DNA of 64,000 nucleotides from Rhizobium rosettiformans (GTDB taxonomy: Bacteria > Pseudomonadota > Alphaproteobacteria > Rhizobiales > Rhizobiaceae), in the NCBI RefSeq assembly GCF_016806065.1, contig NZ_CP032405.1, forward strand, positions 4,244,001 to 4,308,000. Direction: 5' to 3'. The notes beneath the pieces are model-generated. The model ran no database searches. It saw only the letters and a list, made by a program, of their open reading frames with translations, and had not been told where the DNA came from. Of the stretch, positions 58,420 to 64,000 are shown piece after piece. Each line of letters begins with the position of its first letter. The first letter of the stretch is position 1. Position numbers and translations under genes: made by a program.

Positions 58420-58874
58420 TTGTCATTCATCGGGTGACGCAGTGCCAAAGGGTACAGATCGCGGCTGTCACCGAAGGCCGTCCCGAAACGGGCGTCGTCT
58501 TGTTGCAAACACCCGTCAGCCGTATTTGTTCACCTTGCGACTGCGACACCGGAGCCAAGGAAACGGACGAACCGATGGCGCACGAGGGACGACGCCGAGG
58601 AGACTGTTTTGTGCATTGCACTTGACTTCTCAGGCAAAAGGTATCATTTGCAGGTCAGCTTTTACCTTCCGGCCGCCGCGTGAGCGTGCCCAGCGACAAC
58701 TGAGACGCGACGAAGGATAAGGCGCATGACATCAGGGCGGACATTCCGCCGATGCGCTTGGAAAGCTTTTTTCCAACTTACAAGTTCCCAAATCACGCGG
58801 GGTTCTTGACGCCAGTGCCAACCGGCTCGCGAAGAACGCGTTCCGGGGTTTGTGCATTTGGCGCCCCGAAAGGT
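58420..58874 (+). promoter_or_regulatory. Long intergenic/leader region before the DEAD-box helicase
   Basis: No gene is supported in these 455 bases. They contain TTGGAAA/TTTCCAA (a perfect short hairpin near 58770), GTTCTT/AAGAAC (58802-58807 and 58832-58837), and CGGGG (58844-58848) paired with CCCCG (58864-58868) directly before the start codon, covering the ribosome site. Such a structured leader would suit temperature- or autoregulation of an RNA helicase; this is an inference. Confidence 0.45.
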
Positions 58875-60284
58875 ATGACTTTGACAACTTTCGATGATCT
58901 TGGCCTCTCCAAGAATATCGTCGCGACGCTGACGACGCTTGGCTTCACGACCCCCACTCCGATCCAGGAGAAGGGTATCCCCGTCGTTCTCGGCGGTCGT
59001 GACCTGATCGGTCTCGCACAGACCGGCACCGGCAAGACAGCCGCTTTCGGCCTGCCGATGATCGAGATGCTCCTCAAGGATGAGAAGCGTCCCGACAACC
59101 GCACCACCCGTGCCCTCATTCTCGCTCCGACCCGCGAACTGGTAAACCAGATCGGCGACAACCTGCGCAGCTACCTGCGCCGCCTGCCGCTGAAGATCAA
59201 CCAGGTCGTCGGTGGCGCCTCCATCGGCAAGCAGCAGCTGCAGCTCGAAAAGGGCACCGACATCCTCGTGGCCACGCCTGGCCGCCTGCTTGACCTGATC
59301 GCCCGCAACGCGATCTCGCTGCGCGCCGTGCGTTACCTCGTTCTCGACGAAGCCGACCAGATGCTGGACCTGGGCTTCATCCATGACCTGCGCAAGATCT
59401 CGAAGATGGTCCCGCCGAAGCGCCAGACCCTGCTCTTCTCGGCGACCATGCCACCGTCGATCGCCGATCTCGCTGCAAGCTTCCTGACCGACCCGCTCAA
59501 GGTCGCCGTGTCCCCTCCGGGCAAGGCCGCCGACAAGGTCGAGCAGCACGTGCATTTCGTCGCCGGCCAGAACGCCAAGACGGAAATGCTCAAGAAGATC
59601 CTCAACGACAATCCGGATGGCCGCTCCATCGTCTTCCTGCGCACCAAGCACGGCGCGGAAAAGCTGATGAAGCACCTCGACGCCACCGGTTACTCGGTCG
59701 CTTCTATCCACGGCAACAAGAGCCAGGGTCAGCGCGAGCGGGCACTGAAGGGTTTCCGTGACGGCGAGATCAAGACGCTGATCGCCACCGACGTTGCCGC
59801 CCGCGGCATCGACATCCCGGCCGTCTCCCACGTCTTCAACTACGATCTGCCGGAAGTGCCGGATGCCTATGTTCACCGCATCGGCCGTACGGCCCGTGCT
59901 GGCCGTGACGGCATCGCGATTGCATTCTGCGGTCCCGACGAAGGTCGCCTGCTGCGCGACGTCGAAAAGCTGATGGGCATCGACATTCCGGTCGCGTCCG
60001 GCGAACCGCCGGCAAACCTTGCACGCCCGGCTCGTCCGCAGCGTCGCGCTGGCGGCGGTGGCGGCGGCAACAACCGCAACCATCAGGGTGGCCCCGGTCG
60101 CGGCAAGTCGGAAGGCGGCGCCAAGGCTGATGGTCGTCCGGCCAAGTCCGGTCACCGCAAGGGTGGCAATGGCGGCGGACAGAACCGCAACGCCAATGGC
60201 GGCCAGGGTCGTCCGGGCAATGGCAGCGGCCAGGGCCGTCCGGCCCGCTCCGGCACTGCCGGCGGACGCCGTCGCGAAGCCTGA
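58875..60284 (+). CDS. DEAD-box RNA helicase (RhlE-type)
   Basis: The 469-residue protein has every superfamily 2 motif: PTPIQEKGIP (Q motif), AQTGTGKT (I), PTRELV (Ia), TPGRLLD (Ib), DEAD (II), SAT (III), and the second domain IVFLRT (IV), TLIATDVAARGIDIP (V) and YVHRIGRTARAGRDG (VI). The C-terminal tail from about residue 380 is glycine-, arginine- and asparagine-rich, for RNA binding. RhlE-type helicases remodel ribosomal and mRNA structures, especially in the cold. I choose ATG 58875, where the family's N-terminus TTFDDLGLSKNIVATL begins; the ribosome site (AAAGG) is close. The frame is open further upstream but the sequence there does not match the family. Confidence 0.95.
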   Translation: MTLTTFDDLGLSKNIVATLTTLGFTTPTPIQEKGIPVVLGGRDLIGLAQTGTGKTAAFGLPMIEMLLKDEKRPDNRTTRALILAPTRELVNQIGDNLRSYLRRLPLKINQVVGGASIGKQQLQLEKGTDILVATPGRLLDLIARNAISLRAVRYLVLDEADQMLDLGFIHDLRKISKMVPPKRQTLLFSATMPPSIADLAASFLTDPLKVAVSPPGKAADKVEQHVHFVAGQNAKTEMLKKILNDNPDGRSIVFLRTKHGAEKLMKHLDATGYSVASIHGNKSQGQRERALKGFRDGEIKTLIATDVAARGIDIPAVSHVFNYDLPEVPDAYVHRIGRTARAGRDGIAIAFCGPDEGRLLRDVEKLMGIDIPVASGEPPANLARPARPQRRAGGGGGGNNRNHQGGPGRGKSEGGAKADGRPAKSGHRKGGNGGGQNRNANGGQGRPGNGSGQGRPARSGTAGGRRREA

Positions 60285-60311
60285 GCCAAGGCTTGAACCT
60301 GTTTGAATCTG

Positions 60312-60341
60312 AAATGGCGCGGTTCACACCGCGCCATTTTT
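60312..60341 (+). terminator. Terminator of the DEAD-box gene
   Basis: AAATGGCGCGG (60312-60322) and CCGCGCCATTT (60329-60339) form an 11-bp perfect stem with a 6-nt loop and following T residues. On the other strand it may also end the EamA gene. Confidence 0.9.
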
Positions 60342-60348
60342 CATAGCA

Positions 60349-61245
60349 TCAGTCTTTCAGGATGACTGGCTCGACCGAGCTCTTCCGGTTGATCAGATAG
60401 ACGCCGACCATGACCACTGAGGTGCCGATCATCATCGGTACCGTCAATTCTTCTCCGAACGCGATCGCTGCCTCAAGCGCGGCAAGCGGCGGAACGAGAT
60501 AAATGAGCGACGCTGCCTTCGACACGTCTCCGCGACGGATGAGGTAGAGCAGCAGCGCGACGGCCCCCATCGAAATGCCGACCACCGACCAGGCGAGCGT
60601 GGCGAAGAAACCGAGGCTCCAGTCGATCCGCAGGTTTTCCAGAGCGACGGCCGCCGGAATGGTGACGATCAGCGCACCGACATATTGCAGCGTCGCGACC
60701 GACCGGAGGTCACCCTCTTTGACGAAACGCTTCTGGTAAAGCGTGCCGACCGTCACGCAGGCCATGGCGAGCACGTTCACTGCAACCGCATAGGCCGGAA
60801 TGCTCGACGCATCGATGATCAGCATCTTCGGCAAGACCGCGATCGCCACACCCAGGAAGCCGATGACCAGACCGACCCGCTGTCCGGTATTGAGACTTTC
60901 CCCGATCAGATAGGCCGCGGCAATCCCGGTCATCAACGGCTGCAGCCCTGCAATGATTCCGGACAAGGCGGCCGGCACGCCCTGCCCGATCGCCCACCAG
61001 ACCATGCCGAGATAGAGCCCGTGCAGGAACATGCCGGATACGATGGCATGCAGCCACCCGGCCCGCTGCTTTGGCCAGGAAACGCCGCCAATCCGACAGA
61101 CGACATAAAAGAGGACGACGGCCGTGCCGTAGCGCACCACGAGAAAGGTCAGCGGATCCGCAAAGAATGTCGCGTATTTGGCGGAAATCCAGCCGGTCGA
61201 CCACAGGAGAACGAAGAGGACAGGCGCAAGCCGGGCAAGGGTCAT
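60349..61245 (-). CDS. EamA/DMT family transporter
   Basis: The 298-residue protein has ten membrane helices in two EamA repeats: LAPVLFVLLWSTGWISAKYATFF, PLTFLVVRYGTAVVLFYVV and IIAGLQPLMTGIAAAYLIGESL form the first, and NVLAMACVTVGTLYQKRF, ISMGAVALLLYLIRRGDVSK and AAIAFGEELTVPMMIGTSVVMVG form the second. The family exports amino acids, nucleosides, or other metabolites; the substrate is unknown. I use ATG 61245 because MTLARLAPVLF begins the first helix; a longer frame extends to 61314 without a good ribosome site. It is divergent from the ATP-grasp operon. Confidence 0.85.
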   Translation of the reverse strand: MTLARLAPVLFVLLWSTGWISAKYATFFADPLTFLVVRYGTAVVLFYVVCRIGGVSWPKQRAGWLHAIVSGMFLHGLYLGMVWWAIGQGVPAALSGIIAGLQPLMTGIAAAYLIGESLNTGQRVGLVIGFLGVAIAVLPKMLIIDASSIPAYAVAVNVLAMACVTVGTLYQKRFVKEGDLRSVATLQYVGALIVTIPAAVALENLRIDWSLGFFATLAWSVVGISMGAVALLLYLIRRGDVSKAASLIYLVPPLAALEAAIAFGEELTVPMMIGTSVVMVGVYLINRKSSVEPVILKD

Positions 61246-61620
61246 GGAAAAGTATCTTTCTTGGACCGGATCGCAACAGCCGGCAGAAAGCTTCGATACT
61301 GCGGCACCAGGCAACGGTCAAAAGAGTTTTCCTGCAGGCAGCTATGAATTCCGTTCAAGCGCGTCTTTGCAAAAAATCTCTCAGGCCGGCATGCATCTTT
61401 TTTCGGCAAATCCGGCCGGATAATGCCTGTCGAATTTTACGATATGCCAAATCACGCGGGAGTAGAGCCGCCGGGACCGGCAAAACAGTCGGGAACCTGC
61501 ACAGGCTTTACGCGATTGCACTATTTTCCAGCAGATGTGGCCGTCTCTCTTTCTGCGAGCGGAGCCCGCGAACGACCTTGCATTGCCCAATTGGTTGTAT
61601 TCAAATGAACAAAAAAGGGG
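61246..61620. other. Intergenic region between divergent EamA and ATP-grasp genes
   Basis: These 375 bases must contain both promoters. A short open frame of about 60 codons at 61423-61608 has no support and is not called. I see no repeat or regulatory site strong enough to report. The last 70 bases are relatively AT-rich, ending in an A-run and GGGG just before the ATP-grasp start. Confidence 0.6.
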
Positions 61621-63039
61621 ATGGCGCCATTGGCATTTGATGAAATGATGACTGCGGACAACGATCCGCGCGCACCGTACCAGAACTACTTCGATTGGTA
61701 TTCCAGCCAGGACCCGGCAAGGCTTCTGGCGAAGTCGCGAGATGCGGAGAACATATTCCGCAAGACCGGCATCACCTTCGCCGTCTACGGCCATGCCGAC
61801 AGCGCCGAGAAGCTGATCCCCTTCGACATCATTCCGCGCATCATTTCCGGCCGCGAATGGCGCAAACTCGCCCAGGGCATCGAACAGCGCGTGCTGGCAC
61901 TCAACGCCTTTCTCGACGACATCTACCACAAGCAGGAAATCATCAAGGCCGGCCGTATTCCCCGCGAGCTGATCGAGAAGAACGTCGCCTTCCTGCCCGA
62001 GATGATCGGCTTCCGCCCGCCGGGTGGCGTCTATACCCACATCGTCGGCACCGACATCGTGCGCACCGGCGAAGACCAGTTCTACGTGCTGGAAGACAAT
62101 GCCCGCACCCCCTCCGGCGTCTCCTACATGCTGGAGAACCGGGAAACCATGATGCAGATGTTCCCGGAGCTCTTCCAGCTCAACAAGGTTCAGCGCGTCG
62201 AGGATTATCCTTATCTCCTGCGCCAGTCGCTGGCCTCTCTCGCCCCGCCCGGCTGCAAGGGCAAGCCGCGCGTCGCGGTGCTGACGCCGGGTATCTACAA
62301 CTCCGCCTATTACGAGCACTCCTTCCTCGCCGACATGATGGGCGTCGAACTGGTCGAAGGCTCGGACCTGCGCGTCATCGACGGCAAGGTGAAGATGCGC
62401 ACCACGCGCGGCTACGAGGCGATCGACGTGCTCTACCGCCGTGTCGACGACGACTTCCTCGATCCACTCACCTTCCGGCCCGATTCGGCGCTGGGCATTC
62501 CCGGAATCATGGATGTCTACCGCGCCGGCAACATCACCATCGCCAATGCGCCGGGCACCGGCATTTCGGACGACAAGGCGATCTACTCCTACATGCCGGA
62601 GATCGTCGAATTCTACACCGGCCGCAAGGCCCTGCTCGAGAACGTGCCGACCTGGCGCTGTTCGGAAGCCGACAGCCTCAAATACGTGCTCGAACATCTC
62701 GAAGAGCTCGTGGTCAAGGAAGTGCACGGCTCCGGCGGCTATGGCATGCTGGTCGGTCCGACCGCGACCAAGAAGGAGCGTGCCGATTTTGCCGACAAGC
62801 TGAAGGCGCGCCCCTCGAACTATATCGCCCAGCCGACGCTGTCGCTCTCGACGGTACCGATCCTCGTCAACAAGGGGATCGCGCCCCGCCATGTCGACCT
62901 ACGTCCTTATGTCCTCGTCTCCGACAAGGTGCAGATCATTCCCGGCGGTTTGACCCGCGTGGCCCTCAAGCAGGGTTCGCTCGTCGTCAATTCCAGTCAG
63001 GGCGGCGGCACCAAGGACACCTGGGTACTGGAGGACTGA
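61621..63039 (+). CDS. Circularly permuted type 2 ATP-grasp protein
   Basis: The 472-residue protein has the circularly permuted ATP-grasp (DUF404/407) pattern: YQNYFDWYSSQDPARLL, KLIPFDIIPRIISGREWRKL, GIEQRVLALNAFLDDIYHKQE, FYVLEDNARTPSGVSYMLENR with the metal/ATP residues, TPGIYNSAYYEHSFLADMMGVELVEG, and the C-terminal KEVHGSGGYGML and NSSQGGGTKDTWVLED. It is predicted to make peptide or amide bonds using ATP. It always travels with an alpha-E gene, which follows one base later here, and a transglutaminase-like gene. The purine run GGGG touches ATG 61621, while an in-frame TTG at 61630 (M)AFDEMM is better spaced and could be the true start. Confidence 0.9.
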   Translation: MAPLAFDEMMTADNDPRAPYQNYFDWYSSQDPARLLAKSRDAENIFRKTGITFAVYGHADSAEKLIPFDIIPRIISGREWRKLAQGIEQRVLALNAFLDDIYHKQEIIKAGRIPRELIEKNVAFLPEMIGFRPPGGVYTHIVGTDIVRTGEDQFYVLEDNARTPSGVSYMLENRETMMQMFPELFQLNKVQRVEDYPYLLRQSLASLAPPGCKGKPRVAVLTPGIYNSAYYEHSFLADMMGVELVEGSDLRVIDGKVKMRTTRGYEAIDVLYRRVDDDFLDPLTFRPDSALGIPGIMDVYRAGNITIANAPGTGISDDKAIYSYMPEIVEFYTGRKALLENVPTWRCSEADSLKYVLEHLEELVVKEVHGSGGYGMLVGPTATKKERADFADKLKARPSNYIAQPTLSLSTVPILVNKGIAPRHVDLRPYVLVSDKVQIIPGGLTRVALKQGSLVVNSSQGGGTKDTWVLED

Positions 63040-63040
63040 C

Positions 63041-63988
63041 ATGGTCATGCTCGGAAGAACTGCCAACGGTCTTTTCTGGATGTTCCGCTACATCGAAAGG
63101 GCCGAAAACATCGCCCGTCTCGTCGATGCGGGTCTGCGTATGTCGCTCACACGCTCGGGCGCCTCGGACGAGGATTGGGACGCGGTCCTGAAAAGCGCCG
63201 ACGTCCGGCCGCTGTTTGCCGAACGCCATGGCAAGGTGACGGCCTCTGATGCCATCGACTTCATGCTGCGCGACACCGCCAACCCGTCGAGCGTCATGTC
63301 CTGCATCGACGCCGGCCGCAACAATGCCCGCATGGTGCGAACCGCGCTCACCCGTGAGACCTGGGAAGCGACGAACGAATGCTGGATCGAATTGAAGCAG
63401 ATGCTTGCCCGCAAGTTGAAATCGGCCGACCTGCCCGAGGTGATCGATACCGTGAAGCGCCGCGCCGGCCTGATCCGCGGCGCCTTCCATGGCTCGATGC
63501 TCCGAAACGAACTCTACAACTTCGCCCGCATCGGCACCTTCATCGAGCGGGCCGACAACACCAGCCGCATCCTCGACGTCAAATACTACGTGCTTTTGCC
63601 GGCGATCACCCATGTCGGCTCCTCGCTCGACAACATGCAGTGGGAATCGATCCTGCGATCGGTCTCCGCCCATCGTTCCTATCGCTGGGTCTATGACGGG
63701 GAATACAAGGCGACCAACATCGCCGACTTTCTGATCCTGAGCGGTCAGATGCCGCGCTCGCTTGCCTATTGCTACGAGAAGATCGTTTCCAATCTCGGTT
63801 ACATCGGCAAGGATTACGGCGAGCGCATCGCGGCACACGACACTGCCGACACGGTCTATGCCACCCTTCGGACGACCAATATCGACCAGATCATGGATCA
63901 GGGGCTGCACGAGTTCCTCGACAATTTCATTGCCCTGAACAACAAGCTGGGCAGCGAGATCACTGAGGGCTACAGGTTCTACAGTTGA
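63041..63988 (+). CDS. Alpha-E domain protein (DUF403)
   Basis: The 315-residue helical protein has the alpha-E motifs: LGRTANGLFWMFRYIERAENIARLVDAG at the N-terminus, GRNNARMVRTALTRETWEATNE, RNELYNFARIGTFIERADNTSRILDVKYY and the distal SAHRSYRWVYDGEYKATNIADFLIL, with repeated E-R-A-E/D-N sequences. The family is always encoded beside circularly permuted ATP-grasp proteins and transglutaminases and may be part of a peptide-modification system. The start codon follows the ATP-grasp stop by one base. The gene ends 12 bases before the window edge, so the rest of the operon is not visible. Confidence 0.9.
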   Translation: MVMLGRTANGLFWMFRYIERAENIARLVDAGLRMSLTRSGASDEDWDAVLKSADVRPLFAERHGKVTASDAIDFMLRDTANPSSVMSCIDAGRNNARMVRTALTRETWEATNECWIELKQMLARKLKSADLPEVIDTVKRRAGLIRGAFHGSMLRNELYNFARIGTFIERADNTSRILDVKYYVLLPAITHVGSSLDNMQWESILRSVSAHRSYRWVYDGEYKATNIADFLILSGQMPRSLAYCYEKIVSNLGYIGKDYGERIAAHDTADTVYATLRTTNIDQIMDQGLHEFLDNFIALNNKLGSEITEGYRFYS

Positions 63989-64000
63989 GCAGGATTGAGC

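Noticed and set aside
61423..61608. Open frame of about 60 codons between the EamA and ATP-grasp genes
   Set aside because: No ribosome site, no recognisable composition and a location where promoters are expected.
1..64000. CRISPR arrays, tRNA or rRNA genes, prophage or complete insertion sequences
   Set aside because: I looked for spaced direct repeats, cloverleaf-type TTCRANY blocks and transposase genes and saw none; a tRNA scan would be needed to exclude a missed tRNA.

Overview
The window looks like a chromosomal segment of a Rhizobiaceae alphaproteobacterium (Rhizobium/Agrobacterium-like). This rests on the coding style and on several rhizobial markers: type II glutamine synthetase (glnII) next to a DUF2735 gene, a BacA/SbmA transporter, an AglA-type alpha-glucosidase, a RIME-like intergenic palindromic element, and a PHO box upstream of a GT4 glycosyltransferase. 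The genus is an inference. I saw no rRNA, tRNA, CRISPR array, prophage or intact insertion sequence. The only clear decay products are toxin genes.

Layout. 0.1-9.8 kb: metabolic and housekeeping genes (omega-aminotransferase, an orphan branched-chain amino acid binding protein, AI-2E permease, SDR, DCC and rhodanese proteins, aldose epimerase, Tat-exported cyclase, carboxymuconolactone decarboxylase-like protein). 9.8-12.2 kb: adenine deaminase, then an intact RelE/ParE-type toxin pair and a fragment of a YoeB toxin. 12.2-25.2 kb: ion channel with zinc ribbon, GNAT, alpha-glucosidase, PHO-box glycosyltransferase, Der GTPase with a YfgM-like partner, NnrU, polysaccharide deacetylase, BacA/SbmA, methionine aminopeptidase, luciferase-like oxidoreductase, 3-hydroxybutyrate dehydrogenase.

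25.3-47.2 kb is the core of the window: a nearly complete purine-to-glyoxylate catabolic region. With ade upstream, the genes cover adenine to hypoxanthine (ade), guanine to xanthine (guaD), xanthine to urate (xdhAB with xdhC), urate to 5-hydroxyisourate (membrane PuuD with a C-terminal cytochrome c), HIU to OHCU (uraH), OHCU to allantoin (uraD), allantoin to allantoate (puuE), allantoate to ureidoglycolate (alc), and ureidoglycolate to glyoxylate plus urea (allA). Ammonium capture by glnII, which has a recognisable sigma-54 promoter, sits inside the block. Two LysR regulators, a DUF1989 protein, an alcohol dehydrogenase lacking its usual structural-zinc cysteines, an LldD-like FMN dehydrogenase and a two-helix ion channel are interleaved. 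A HEPN/MNT toxin-antitoxin pair is fused into the allA-uraH operon by overlapping translation signals. A second toxin-antitoxin locus in the block keeps its antitoxin but has a toxin gene with an in-frame amber codon.

48-64 kb: a FAD oxidoreductase divergent from MnmD (possibly the two halves of MnmC), a six-PAS hybrid histidine kinase with two receiver domains, a non-pyrrolysine MttB homologue, a WYL regulator divergent from an ABM-AlkC alkylation-repair operon, an RhlE-type DEAD-box helicase with a long structured leader, an EamA permease, and the first two genes of a circularly permuted ATP-grasp/alpha-E operon that runs off the window. All functional names come from reading the proteins and from family knowledge; no database search was run.
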